27,282 bases of DNA from JAUILA01 sp964563925. Its GTDB lineage: Bacteria; Bacteroidota; Bacteroidia; Cytophagales; Cyclobacteriaceae. Made by a program: the position numbers and the translations under genes. Shown piece after piece: positions 1 to 8,249 of this stretch. The DNA lies in assembly GCA_964563925.1 (NCBI GenBank), contig CAZLZD010000057.1, positions 1 through 27,282 on the forward strand. Reading direction: 5' to 3'. Under the pieces are notes generated by a model. It was not told where the DNA came from. It saw nothing but the letters and a program-made list of their open reading frames with translations, and did not search any database. How positions within the stretch are numbered: the stretch's first letter is position 1; every line of letters starts with the position of its first letter.

Positions 1-1357
1 ATCTACCTGTAACATCCACCTTTTCTGACGGTACCTTGAAATTGGTTATCATGGAGGATTCATAGATGGTAATAAATCCTCTTTGCCCATCTTGTTGTAT
101 TGTATGTGTTCCAATGAAATAGGCAGTATGCTCATGGGGAAGAATGGTAACATCTTCTATAGTTACCCGCAGCCCCTGGTAATCCGGATTAGTTATTTCA
201 TGGAGTGGAATAATGACTGGTTGCACATCCACATTTGATTCAAGGAGTACTGAAGCAGTTGTTACCACATCAGTCAGTCCAAGTTGATTATTGAAACCGT
301 GCAGTACAGCGTTTTTTAAATTAATTTTCAATTTATCACCGTTCTTCCAGGAGTGGGAGGTAACAAATCGCATCCCGATCCCTGCGGTCCCATCCTGTAA
401 ATAAATGGTCTTGTTATCCATTACATTATCACGTGATGTAACCACTCCTTCAATAAACAGGTCATCACTAACCCGGATCGCTTGGCCTGTATGCAGCAGT
501 TTTAAATTCCGCAGGGAAATAGCCTGGGATTCTGCCGCATCATCTTCCTCGATTCTCACCTGCAATTCGTAATTCTGCCCTGCGAGAATAAAATCGTTCG
601 TTTCAATTTCAATCGAAAATTCGTGATTTCCTGCAAAAACCTCATTGTTCACAGGGTAAATCACAAAATCAATTACCTGCTGATTATTGACAACCTCCAG
701 CTGATAGGAAGAGGAAGAGGCTGCAGGCGCAAAGGAGTACAGGGAATTGATATTATCCGGATCGACATCTTTAATCTTTAGCGATAAATTACCGGTTCCC
801 GGGAACGGTTTATTCAGGACAATTGATAAAGGAAATCCCATTGCCTCGCTTTCCGAAAAATGTACGAATGATTCTGAAAAACTGGCTTCTGGTTTTATTA
901 CAGATTCCGGTTGGTCCGGCTCCACAACAATTACTAAATGGTCATTGTCTCCGGTTTCAACTTCCGCCAGGGAAGATGAAAGGGTCATCCGAACGGAAGA
1001 TTCGGAAAGTACTTTAACGGAGGTCCTCCGTACCACCAGAGAAAGCGAATTGACATTTTTGTGCGCAATCATGCGGATAGTATCATCCACCGGCTGTGGA
1101 GAAATCACATACTGATCTTCCGGGAGACCGGAATCAATTACAATCATTACATCCAGGTCAGTATTATGCCTGTTATCTACCTTGATTTCAATTTCAACCA
1201 GTTGTTCATTGCTTACTAACACCAGGTCGGATTGTTCAAATTGAATCGTACTTTTTTCAGCGGGATTCCCAGGATTGGGCTGTTCGTCATCCTGACAGCT
1301 GGCCAAGGCAATAATCATCCCGATTACCGCCAACGGCAATTTTAGTTTGTGTATCAT
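1..1357 (-). CDS. DUF5689-like surface lipoprotein, C-terminus cut by window edge
   Basis: An open frame runs from an ATG at 1357 to the left edge without a stop, so about 452 residues of a longer protein are visible. The N-terminus is a lipoprotein signal (K-rich start, hydrophobic core, lipobox LASC with Cys at residue 21), followed by an acidic linker. Residues about 25-280 read as tandem beta-sandwich or Calx-beta-like repeats with alternating hydrophobics. Residues about 285-450 (LLHTGQAIRVSDDLFIEGVV, then LQDGTAGIGMRF) match the OB-like DUF5689 domain seen in Bacteroidota surface lipoproteins. It starts 24 nt after the stop of the multicopper oxidase on the same strand, so it is probably the last gene of the chaperone-DUF3347-oxidase transcript. 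No catalytic motif is visible. A role in copper handling is suggested only by position; membership of a separate surface-nuclease or adhesin family cannot be excluded, because the C-terminus is missing. Confidence 0.8.
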   Translation of the reverse strand, partial: MIHKLKLPLAVIGMIIALASCQDDEQPNPGNPAEKSTIQFEQSDLVLVSNEQLVEIEIKVDNRHNTDLDVMIVIDSGLPEDQYVISPQPVDDTIRMIAHKNVNSLSLVVRRTSVKVLSESSVRMTLSSSLAEVETGDNDHLVIVVEPDQPESVIKPEASFSESFVHFSESEAMGFPLSIVLNKPFPGTGNLSLKIKDVDPDNINSLYSFAPAASSSSYQLEVVNNQQVIDFVIYPVNNEVFAGNHEFSIEIETNDFILAGQNYELQVRIEEDDAAESQAISLRNLKLLHTGQAIRVSDDLFIEGVVTSRDNVMDNKTIYLQDGTAGIGMRFVTSHSWKNGDKLKINLKNAVLHGFNNQLGLTDVVTTASVLLESNVDVQPVIIPLHEITNPDYQGLRVTIEDVTILPHEHTAYFIGTHTIQQDGQRGFITIYESSMITNFKVPSEKVDVTGR

Positions 1358-1381
1358 TGGTTTGTCTTTTTTGTATTTGAC

Positions 1382-3517
1382 TCAATAAGTCAATGTCAGT
1401 CCTGCGCCCCACTTCATATCACTGTCATAGTGGGCTGACAAGGAGACATACTTGGTGAGTATGTGTCTCATGCCGACAGAATATTCCAGATCAGTATTTG
1501 CTACTGCATAAAGTCTTATTCTTTTTGTGACGGGAAGGTCATCACGCCCCAACTGCAACCGGAATCTTCCGGTGTGGTCGACTCGCCAATCGGTTGTAAT
1601 GAACCAGGGTAAGGTATATACTACGCCCAGACAGAATACATCCCGTTCATTTTTGGTGTTGGATTGTCCGAAAAGGTTCTCACTATGATCCGCTTCGGTG
1701 CGGCTTCTCAAATCCCACCCGGCATAAGGCATTAAGAACTGGTTCTTGCCTAAATAGCGTCCAAAGTGGGATTCAGTTTCATAGCCTGCCTCCGGGCGGA
1801 AACCTATCCGCCATTCCACCTCGGCTAACCATCGGGTATTCCCATATCGAACCGTTCCATCACTACCATTACTTTCCAGCCCGATCTCGGCTCCCGGAAA
1901 GAAGCGCCGGTCATCATGGTAGACCATCTTTAAGGATAGCTTATCATCCGTCCCGCGGTACGTCCCGGGATCCGTTTCATAGGTAAACACCCTTCCCATG
2001 CCTGACATCATGTGATATAAAATATGACAATGAAAATACCAGTCGCCATATTCTTCAGATGCCAGGAATTCCAATGTATCCGTTTCCATGGGCATTATGT
2101 CCACCACCGTCTTCAAGGGTGAATAATCGCCCTGTCCGTTTACAAGCCTGAAAAAATGCCCGTGTAAATGCATGGGATGGCGCATCATGGAATTATTGGT
2201 CATGATCACACGAATCTTTCTGCCTTTCTTTATTTGAATAAGTTCTGCTTCAGAAAGTGTTTTGTTGTCAAGGGTCCAGACATACCGGTTCATATTCCCT
2301 GTTAAGGTCAGATTGATCTCCTGGGTTTCACCCTCAGGAAATGAAGTGACGTCCGTGGAACGGAGCATACTATAATTCAATGTTACCGGTGGGACATCAT
2401 TCATAAGTTCAGGATACATGACCGCATTCATGTCCATTTTCTGAAGGCTCATGGTCATTCCCATGTCATTCATGGATCCATCCAAATTCATCATGTCGTT
2501 CATCATGTCCATCCCTTCAAAATAGGAGAGCCTGGGCATGCTATATTCCGGTTTGTGGCTGCCCGTACCGAAATAGACAGAAGAAGTCCTGGTGCGGTCT
2601 TCAGATGTAGCACTGAACAGCGCCATTCCATCTTCCGGAATTGTTATGACGACATCATAGGTTTCTGATACACCGACAATCAGGCGATCCACCTCAACCG
2701 GGACCACATCGGTTCCATCTGTACCAACCACCGTAATTTTTCCCCCGGTATAGTTCAGCCAGAAATAGGTGGATGCACTTCCATTGATAACGCGAAGCCT
2801 GAGTCTGGTGCCCGGTTTGTACTCCGGATAGTTGATTTCTGTTTTTCCGTTTATCCAAACCCGGTCATAATAGACATCGCTCACATCCATGGCCATCATT
2901 CGCTTCTTTTCATTGATGAATTTTACCCCTGCCTTTCCTGCTGCCACAGCTTCCCCATAACTCTGGGTGGCATTTTTATTGATGGCATACCAGTCTGTGG
3001 CATTATGCAGGGAACGCTCAATCTGATGCGGATTTTCATTGCTCCAGTCGCTGATCACCAGGGGTAAATCCTCCATATCCATACCTTCTTTCGGATAGAT
3101 GACGAATGCACCGTACATCCCGGTTTGTTCCTGAAGCATGGTATGCGAATGATACCAGTACGTTCCATGCTGAACTATGGGAAAAGTATACAGCTGCGTC
3201 GTGCCGGGTTGCACCGGCTCTGTTGTCAGGTAAGGCACTCCGTCCATTTCGTTGGGAAGGATGAGTCCGTGCCAGTGAACGGATGTTTCCACAGCCATCA
3301 GGTTATGCACATATATAACCGCGGTGTCGCCTTCTGTAAATGTGAGGGCTGGAGCCGGCAGCTGACCGTTAATGGCTATAACCTGCTTTTCCTTTCCGTC
3401 AACAAGAATGGTTGAATCCTTGACGAACAGATCGTACCGAACAGATTTCTGCGCATAACAACAGGCAATGGCTGTCAGTATTCCGAGGATTAAAAGTAAG
3501 GTTCGTTTCATGACCAT
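1382..3517 (-). CDS. Multicopper oxidase (CopA-type) fused to CopB-like beta-barrel domain
   Basis: This 711-residue exported protein has a Sec signal peptide (residues 1-22, ending YA/Q). All four copper-binding segments of a three-domain multicopper oxidase are present: HWHGL (81-85), WYHSH (121-125), HPMHLHGHFF (447-456) and the HCHxxxHxxxGM type-1/trinuclear signature (497-507). A Met/Asp-rich insert at about 335-368 resembles those of Cu(I)-oxidising CopA/CueO proteins. Classic CopA ends soon after the last signature, but here about 185 more residues follow (527-711). They are rich in alternating aromatic/polar strands and end in Tyr, like an outer-membrane barrel, and the stretch from about 627 on resembles the CopB outer-membrane copper protein. 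The likely role is periplasmic oxidation of Cu(I), tethered to or acting with the outer membrane. The gene lies 5 nt after the DUF3347 gene. The oxidase call is very secure; the barrel assignment is by pattern only. Confidence 0.95.
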   Translation of the reverse strand: MVMKRTLLLILGILTAIACCYAQKSVRYDLFVKDSTILVDGKEKQVIAINGQLPAPALTFTEGDTAVIYVHNLMAVETSVHWHGLILPNEMDGVPYLTTEPVQPGTTQLYTFPIVQHGTYWYHSHTMLQEQTGMYGAFVIYPKEGMDMEDLPLVISDWSNENPHQIERSLHNATDWYAINKNATQSYGEAVAAGKAGVKFINEKKRMMAMDVSDVYYDRVWINGKTEINYPEYKPGTRLRLRVINGSASTYFWLNYTGGKITVVGTDGTDVVPVEVDRLIVGVSETYDVVITIPEDGMALFSATSEDRTRTSSVYFGTGSHKPEYSMPRLSYFEGMDMMNDMMNLDGSMNDMGMTMSLQKMDMNAVMYPELMNDVPPVTLNYSMLRSTDVTSFPEGETQEINLTLTGNMNRYVWTLDNKTLSEAELIQIKKGRKIRVIMTNNSMMRHPMHLHGHFFRLVNGQGDYSPLKTVVDIMPMETDTLEFLASEEYGDWYFHCHILYHMMSGMGRVFTYETDPGTYRGTDDKLSLKMVYHDDRRFFPGAEIGLESNGSDGTVRYGNTRWLAEVEWRIGFRPEAGYETESHFGRYLGKNQFLMPYAGWDLRSRTEADHSENLFGQSNTKNERDVFCLGVVYTLPWFITTDWRVDHTGRFRLQLGRDDLPVTKRIRLYAVANTDLEYSVGMRHILTKYVSLSAHYDSDMKWGAGLTLTY

Positions 3518-3522
3518 ATCCG

Positions 3523-3948
3523 TTATAATCCTTCAGCTATTTTACCGCAGGAAGCCATTTTCGCACCAAAGAAAGGGTTTAAAAATGACGGATTGTTATC
3601 AATCCAATACGCCCCTTCCATAGGGCAATACACCAGGTATAATTCTTCCTTTTGCTCCACGGAAAGCAATGGCCAAATCGCCTTGCTCATCTTGCCAAAC
3701 GCCTCGCGCTGCTTCCCGATGGAAGTGGTTTTTATAATGATGTTCAACTCACTTTCGGTTTTCCCGAAGAATGGAGTACCGGTAACCTGCTTCAGCAGTT
3801 GCCTGCCTGTCTCTGCTGCCCCGGACACGTCAGCCCTGTAAAGGGCCTGTTTCAATTCAAGGTATGCCTTAACTACATCTCCCTGTGGTTGGGCATAAAG
3901 GCTGCCTGTAAAAAAGGCAGCCATTATGATCAGGATTCGCGGATTCAT
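3523..3948 (-). CDS. DUF3347-domain periplasmic copper-associated protein
   Basis: This 141-residue exported protein has a signal peptide (residues 1-19, ending LYA/Q). The body shows the DUF3347 pattern: a helical N-terminal part (24-105), then YCPM (107-110), a Trp at 115, NPFFGAKM (124-131) and a second Cys at 134 in the ASCG motif. DUF3347 is common next to copper/silver efflux genes in Bacteroidota and also occurs fused to CusB-like proteins. The paired Cys and Met residues would suit a metal-binding role in the periplasm, but the biochemical function is not established. Its ATG overlaps the stop of the upstream HMA chaperone gene (TGATG), which implies translational coupling, and the oxidase begins 5 nt downstream. 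The start is fixed by this coupling and by the signal peptide. Confidence 0.88.
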   Translation of the reverse strand: MNPRILIIMAAFFTGSLYAQPQGDVVKAYLELKQALYRADVSGAAETGRQLLKQVTGTPFFGKTESELNIIIKTTSIGKQREAFGKMSKAIWPLLSVEQKEELYLVYCPMEGAYWIDNNPSFLNPFFGAKMASCGKIAEGL

Positions 3949-4169
3949 CAGTTACTTTTACTTATTGTTTCAGCCGAATACCCCGCTTCCTCCAACGCAC
4001 CGATGATGCGTGATTCGTCCAGGTTTTCCCCTGATACCGTCAATACTTTGTCCAGATTTTTTAAATCCACATTCCACGACTCAATACCCTCGGTATTATT
4101 GATATAGGGGGTGACTTTGCCAACACATCCCATACATTTGATCGTCGTTTTAAATTTTAGCGTTTCCAT
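3948..4169 (-). CDS. HMA-domain copper chaperone (CopZ-like)
   Basis: This 73-residue cytoplasmic protein consists of one heavy-metal-associated domain. The metal-binding loop is KCMGC with Cys12 and Cys15 (CxxC). The fold order beta-alpha-beta-beta-alpha-beta can be followed to the closing GYSAETI segment, which is typical of the family. Such chaperones bind Cu(I) and hand it to the N-terminal HMA domain of CopA ATPases, and a CopA with an intact CxxC lies about 1.2 kb upstream in the same block. The consensus GMTCxxC is altered to IKCMGC, so affinity and partner preference may differ from classical CopZ. It heads the transcript chaperone - DUF3347 - multicopper oxidase - lipoprotein. A -7-like element and conserved box lie directly upstream (4189-4235). 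Confidence 0.9.
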   Translation of the reverse strand: METLKFKTTIKCMGCVGKVTPYINNTEGIESWNVDLKNLDKVLTVSGENLDESRIIGALEEAGYSAETISKSN

Positions 4170-4188
4170 ATTTTTGCTTTAATTATGA

Positions 4189-4235
4189 TGTAAAATTAGA
4201 TGACCGGCAGCGGTGAGGTTTTACACAATTGCCGG
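4189..4235 (-). promoter_or_regulatory. Putative copper-regulon promoter of the chaperone/oxidase operon
   Basis: On the gene (minus) strand the order is CCGGCAATTGTGTAAAAC (4235-4218), a spacer, then TAATTTTACA (4198-4189), about 20 nt before the chaperone ATG. TAATTTTA matches the Bacteroidota -7 consensus TAnnTTTG except for the last base. TGTAAA and TTTACA form an inverted repeat separated by exactly 25 nt, the same spacing as upstream of copA. The 18-bp box matches the copA one at 15 of 18 positions. A further inverted repeat, CCGGCA (4204-4209) with TGCCGG (4230-4235), overlaps it. The pattern is seen directly; promoter and operator function are inferred. Confidence 0.55.
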
Positions 4236-4243
4236 CACCTGTT

Positions 4244-5272
4244 TCATAATTCATAAGTCATTTTTACATGGTCAGAAACAGGCAGTCCGGAGCATAAAAG
4301 GATCAGGTTACTTCGCAGTTGATCATCGGTCAGGGCATAATTCTCCAGCATATTAACCTCTCCTGCCAGCAACCTGACCCGGCACGTTCCGCACATGGCT
4401 TCCTGGCACGAATTCGGCAGCTTTATTCCCTGGTTTAAGGCACTTTTGAGAATTGAGATTGACTTGTCAGCACTGAACTCAATGATTTCTCCCCCCTTTT
4501 CAATGCTTATTTTTGCATGCCTGCGTTGTTGGGCTGAAGAATCCTTTTTCAGCTCCCCTGCGGAGAAACTCTCACTGATAATTCTTTCGCTGTCAATCCC
4601 GAGATGCTGCAGGTCACTGGTCAGGGCTTCCATCATTCCCTGGGGCCCGCACAGGTAGATGGCATCGACGTTGACCCCGCTCACAAGAGCGCTCAAATGA
4701 TCCCTGTCAATTCGGCCCGGGACAATATGGGATTTGCTGTTCCCGGGAGGAACTGATTCCAGAAAGTGAATTACCTGAAGTCTCTCAGCATAATCAGACT
4801 GCAGGTCAGACAATTTTCCTTTGAATATGATATGTGATTCGTCCCGGTTGGCATAAAGCAACAGGACTTTTTTCCCTGAACGGTACAAGGCTGTTTTCAG
4901 CATAGAAAAAAGAGGGGTAATACCACTGCCCCCGGCAATAAAAATGATTGTCTCGCCACCGTAATCCCTGAGGCCAAACCGTCCGGCAGGTTCACTGATC
5001 AATAATGAATCGCCAGGGTCAGCATTATGGAATAAATGTCCGGATACCAAACCGTTTTCGATCTTCCTGATGGTTATGGCAGGAAGTTCATTTAATTCCG
5101 GCGCCGAGGAAAAGGAATAGCACCGTCCGATCAGCTCTCCGTTGACCCTGGCAAAAACATTGATGAACTGTCCGGGTTGATAGGAGGAGAATATGGTGTC
5201 ATTCTCAAACTTTATGGTAATAGCATCATTCGTTTCATACACGATGCTTTTAATTTTTACATACTTATTCAT
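4244..5272 (-). CDS. FAD / NAD(P)H / [2Fe-2S] ferredoxin-type reductase
   Basis: This 342-residue soluble protein has the PaaE/Hcr-type three-domain layout. The N-terminal FAD-binding barrel carries RCYSFSS (50-56). The NAD(P)-binding domain has GGSGITP (114-120) and the CGPQGMM motif (208-214). The C-terminal plant-type ferredoxin domain (about 253-342) has ligands Cys289, Cys294, Cys297 and Cys327. The fold would move electrons from NAD(P)H through FAD and the [2Fe-2S] cluster to a partner. No oxygenase, hybrid-cluster protein or PaaABCD subunit is nearby. It lies 53 nt downstream of copA on the same strand, so it is probably co-transcribed with the copper exporter. That context raises the possibility of a metal-reductase or redox-repair role (for example keeping copper as Cu(I) for CopA), which is inference. 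Enzyme class is secure; substrate is unknown. Confidence 0.9.
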   Translation of the reverse strand: MNKYVKIKSIVYETNDAITIKFENDTIFSSYQPGQFINVFARVNGELIGRCYSFSSAPELNELPAITIRKIENGLVSGHLFHNADPGDSLLISEPAGRFGLRDYGGETIIFIAGGSGITPLFSMLKTALYRSGKKVLLLYANRDESHIIFKGKLSDLQSDYAERLQVIHFLESVPPGNSKSHIVPGRIDRDHLSALVSGVNVDAIYLCGPQGMMEALTSDLQHLGIDSERIISESFSAGELKKDSSAQQRRHAKISIEKGGEIIEFSADKSISILKSALNQGIKLPNSCQEAMCGTCRVRLLAGEVNMLENYALTDDQLRSNLILLCSGLPVSDHVKMTYEL

Positions 5273-5325
5273 GGCCTCTTTGATTTTTTAAGAGAAAAGG
5301 GTTATTCCAGGATATTTCGATGAAT

Positions 5326-7584
5326 CTACAGGGTCGCCAGTTTCAACCGCAGGCTATTGGCCACCACAGATACAGAACTGAACGCCATGGCGGCCCCTGC
5401 GATCATGGGATCGAGCAGAAACCCATTGAATGGATAGAGAACACCGGCAGCCAGGGGAATTCCGATAAGGTTATAGATAAAGGCCCAGAACAAGTTCTGC
5501 CTTACCCCGATCACTGTCTTTTTTGACAGCCGGAGTGCCCTGGGAATGGCGTTCAGGTCAGAGGTAATCAATGTCATTTTGGCCACATCCATGGCGATAT
5601 CAGAACCTTTGCCCATGGCAATGCTTACATTGGCCTGTGCAAGGGCATGCGAATCATTGATTCCATCCCCTACCATAGCAACGACCTTGCCCTGGCTTTG
5701 CAGAATTTTTACAAATTCTGCCTTTTCAGAAGGCATGACTTCTGCCTTTACGCGGGAGGTTTCCAACCCTACCTGGCGGGCTACTGCCAGGGCTGTGTCA
5801 TTATTGTCACCGGTCAGCATAAACACCTCAATACCCCGGTTCTGAAGCTTTTCTATAGCGCGTTTTGATCCTTCTTTTACTTTATCGGCTATCGCTATGG
5901 CAGCATATACACGGTGGTCATCTGCAAAATAAATTACGGTTTTGGCTTCTTCCTGCCATTTCACGGCAACCTTTTCGAGCTTCGGACCAAGGCCGGCTGA
6001 CATTTCCTGCACAAGGCTTTTATTGCCCACAAAATAGTTTGTTCCGTTTACAGAAGCCGTAATCCCGCGGCCGGTCAGGCTTTCAAACGCATCAATATGG
6101 ACGGTTTTGAATCCTTTGGTCCTGAGGTGCTCAGCCACCGCATCTGCGAGCGGATGCTCGCTGACGACTTCCATACTCAGCAGGATTCGTTTCTGTTCGT
6201 CAGTAACATCTTCCCAATGGATATCCGTAACCTGTGGTTTGCCTTCGGTAATAGTTCCGGTCTTATCCAGGATAATGGCATTCACTTTATAGCCAAGCTC
6301 CAGGCTTTCGGCATCTTTTATGAGAATATTATTTTCAGCTCCCTTCCCCACTCCTACCATAATGGCAGTTGGCGTTGCCAGTCCGAGGGCACAGGGACAC
6401 GCGATAACAAGCACGGTTATGGAAGATAGCAAGGCATAGGTAAAGGCATTTTCTCCGCCGAAAATCATCCAGGATATAAAAGTCAGGACCGCAATTCCGA
6501 GAACGATCGGCACAAAAATTCCGGCAATTTTATCCACAAGTTTCTGTACAGGGGCCTTACTTCCCTGGGCTTCCTGGACCATCCTGATAATTCCGGCGAG
6601 CAGGGTCTCCCCGCCTACCTTGGAGGCACGCATTCTCAGACTGCCCTTTTGATTTACCGTACCGGCGAACAGCTCCGCATCCTGGCTCTTTTCAACCGGC
6701 ACGGGCTCTCCGCTGATCATACTTTCATCAACAAAGGAACGTCCATTCAGCACCACGCCGTCAACCGGAACTTTCTCACCGGGCCGTACGATCAGCACAT
6801 CACCTGGCTTAACGGCAGCGACCGGAAGTATTACCTCTTCATCCTCCACCAATGCCAGGACTGTTTTAGGCTGTAACCCCATCAGTTTTTTGATGGCTGA
6901 TGAGGTGGAGGATTTAGCCCGCTCCTCCAGGAGCTTGCCCAATGAAATAAAGGTTATTATAACTACCGCCGATTCATAATATACATGAGCATGAATTCCA
7001 CGCTCGTGCCAGAAGTCCGCAAACAGGGTATTGAATACACTGAATGCGTAGGCTATTCCCGTACTCAGAGCCACCAGGGTATCCATATTCGCTTTACCAT
7101 AGCCAGCCTGTCTCCAGGCATTAACGAAAAAGCTACGCCCGAAATAGAAAAGGATGACCGCAGACAACGCCATGGAAATCCATTTCCCCGCTTCCCAGTC
7201 CATGAAAAACATACCTATTATGAATACCGGCAACGTTAAAAGAGCCGACCAGGTAAAGCGTCCTTTTATGTCCTGATAATGACTCGCCTGTAAATCAGCC
7301 TGTGCCTGCATGGGATCTTCCGCATCCATGATGAGGTCGTAACCTATTGCCTGAACTGCTTGCCTGAGATCATCCCTGGTTGTCACAGAAGGATCAAACT
7401 CAGCCCAGGCGGTCTGGGTGGCAAAATTAACCCCCGAGGCTTCTACTCCTTTGGTAGCGGACAGCATTGATTCAACGCTTGAAGCGCATGCGGCGCAAGT
7501 CATCCCGGTTACCGGAAATGACATTTTCACCAGTTCGGCACCATGATGGCTGCCAGATTCTGCAATAACTTGTTGTGTGGTCAT
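5326..7584 (-). CDS. copA: Copper-translocating P1B-type ATPase CopA
   Basis: This 752-residue inner-membrane Cu(I) exporter is full length for a CopA with one HMA domain. Seen in order are an HMA domain (GMTCAAC, Cys30/Cys33), transmembrane helices from about residue 110, the actuator motif SGEP (291-294), the intramembrane CPC site (396-398), the phosphorylation motif DKTGT (Asp440), the HP locus (477-478), TGD (591-593) and GDGIND (639-644). Late helices contain the Cu(I)-specific YN (704-705) and MxxSS (733-737) residues, supporting Cu+/Ag+ rather than Zn/Cd specificity. The nucleotide motif reads GDGINDSHAL, where SPAL or APAL is more usual; this is probably neutral. A His-containing leader (GSHHG, 11-15) precedes the HMA domain. 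The promoter-like element at 7597-7643 is its own, and the reductase gene follows 53 nt after its stop. Confidence 0.97.
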   Translation of the reverse strand: MTTQQVIAESGSHHGAELVKMSFPVTGMTCAACASSVESMLSATKGVEASGVNFATQTAWAEFDPSVTTRDDLRQAVQAIGYDLIMDAEDPMQAQADLQASHYQDIKGRFTWSALLTLPVFIIGMFFMDWEAGKWISMALSAVILFYFGRSFFVNAWRQAGYGKANMDTLVALSTGIAYAFSVFNTLFADFWHERGIHAHVYYESAVVIITFISLGKLLEERAKSSTSSAIKKLMGLQPKTVLALVEDEEVILPVAAVKPGDVLIVRPGEKVPVDGVVLNGRSFVDESMISGEPVPVEKSQDAELFAGTVNQKGSLRMRASKVGGETLLAGIIRMVQEAQGSKAPVQKLVDKIAGIFVPIVLGIAVLTFISWMIFGGENAFTYALLSSITVLVIACPCALGLATPTAIMVGVGKGAENNILIKDAESLELGYKVNAIILDKTGTITEGKPQVTDIHWEDVTDEQKRILLSMEVVSEHPLADAVAEHLRTKGFKTVHIDAFESLTGRGITASVNGTNYFVGNKSLVQEMSAGLGPKLEKVAVKWQEEAKTVIYFADDHRVYAAIAIADKVKEGSKRAIEKLQNRGIEVFMLTGDNNDTALAVARQVGLETSRVKAEVMPSEKAEFVKILQSQGKVVAMVGDGINDSHALAQANVSIAMGKGSDIAMDVAKMTLITSDLNAIPRALRLSKKTVIGVRQNLFWAFIYNLIGIPLAAGVLYPFNGFLLDPMIAGAAMAFSSVSVVANSLRLKLATL

Positions 7585-7596
7585 AGTAATTTTTTT

Positions 7597-7643
7597 TGTA
7601 AAGGTACCCGCGACCCGATCCGGGAGTTTTACATGATTTCCGG
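7597..7643 (-). promoter_or_regulatory. Putative copper-regulon promoter of copA
   Basis: On the minus strand the box CCGGAAATCATGTAAAAC (7643-7626) precedes TACCTTTACA (7606-7597), a -7-like TAnnTTTA element ending 12 nt before the copA ATG, implying a very short leader. TGTAAA and TTTACA are separated by 25 nt, identical to the chaperone promoter. Between these arms the two promoters have little in common, while the outer box is nearly identical, so the similarity is not a simple duplication. Function is inferred from position and repetition. Confidence 0.55.
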
Positions 7644-7658
7644 TTCGTGTTATACAGT

Positions 7659-8231
7659 TTACTGCGCCTTTACAATGCCATTTTTGATCCGTTCACCCCG
7701 CAGAGAACGGAAATAGGAGGGGTTGAGGCCTGTTACTTTCTTAAATTGGCCGGAGAGGTGAAACGGACTGCTGTAGCCAACCAGATGGGCGATTTCATTC
7801 AGGGAATGATCGGTGTAGACGAGAAACTCCTTGACCCTTTCAATTTTGAGATTGATATAGAATTGCTCCAGGGTGGATCCTTCATATTGAGAGAAAAATT
7901 CAGCGAGGGAATCATAACTTTTATTGAAGCGGTCTGCTAAAAAATCAGACAATCTGATGGTGACATCCCGGTTGGCATTTATTTGAATTAAATCCTCCAG
8001 CGCAATCCTGATGTCCCGGAGAAGGGATTCCTTTTTTTCAGATAATAATTCAAATCCCAATCCGGAAATTAAACTCCGGACAAGTACCATCTCCGATTCA
8101 CTTACGGCTCTCTGAAGGATCAGATTACCCAGTGATATTGCATCTATCCCGAAACCGGCAGAATTAAGTCGCTCCCTGATGGTATATATACATCGGTTAC
8201 ACACCATTCCCTTGATACTGATCTTTTGCAT
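7659..8231 (-). CDS. HMA-like domain fused to AraC-type HTH regulator (inner copy)
   Basis: This 190-residue protein begins with an HMA-like metal-binding segment, IKGMVCNRC (6-14; Cys11, Cys14), with a beta-alpha-beta / alpha-beta pattern closing at GFELLSEKK (59-67). A helical linker follows, then an AraC/XylS-type DNA-binding domain at about 92-180: the second helix-turn-helix is SLNEIAHLVGYSSPFHLSGQ (143-162), with the diagnostic FKKVTGLNPSYFR after it. It is far shorter than classical AraC (about 290 residues) and has no cupin sensor, so the CxxC domain is the probable ligand sensor. The context (copA 74 nt downstream) points to Cu(I) or Ag(I). It is paralogous to the regulator immediately upstream. 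A promoter of the shared type lies at 8250-8295, consistent with autoregulation. Metal identity and sign of regulation are unknown. Confidence 0.9.
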   Translation of the reverse strand: MQKISIKGMVCNRCIYTIRERLNSAGFGIDAISLGNLILQRAVSESEMVLVRSLISGLGFELLSEKKESLLRDIRIALEDLIQINANRDVTIRLSDFLADRFNKSYDSLAEFFSQYEGSTLEQFYINLKIERVKEFLVYTDHSLNEIAHLVGYSSPFHLSGQFKKVTGLNPSYFRSLRGERIKNGIVKAQ

Positions 8232-8249
8232 AATGCCCGTAATTTATTG

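Noticed and set aside
747..1115. 122-residue plus-strand reading frame
   Set aside because: It is antisense to the open lipoprotein frame, which has a lipobox and domain pattern; the plus-strand reading has none.
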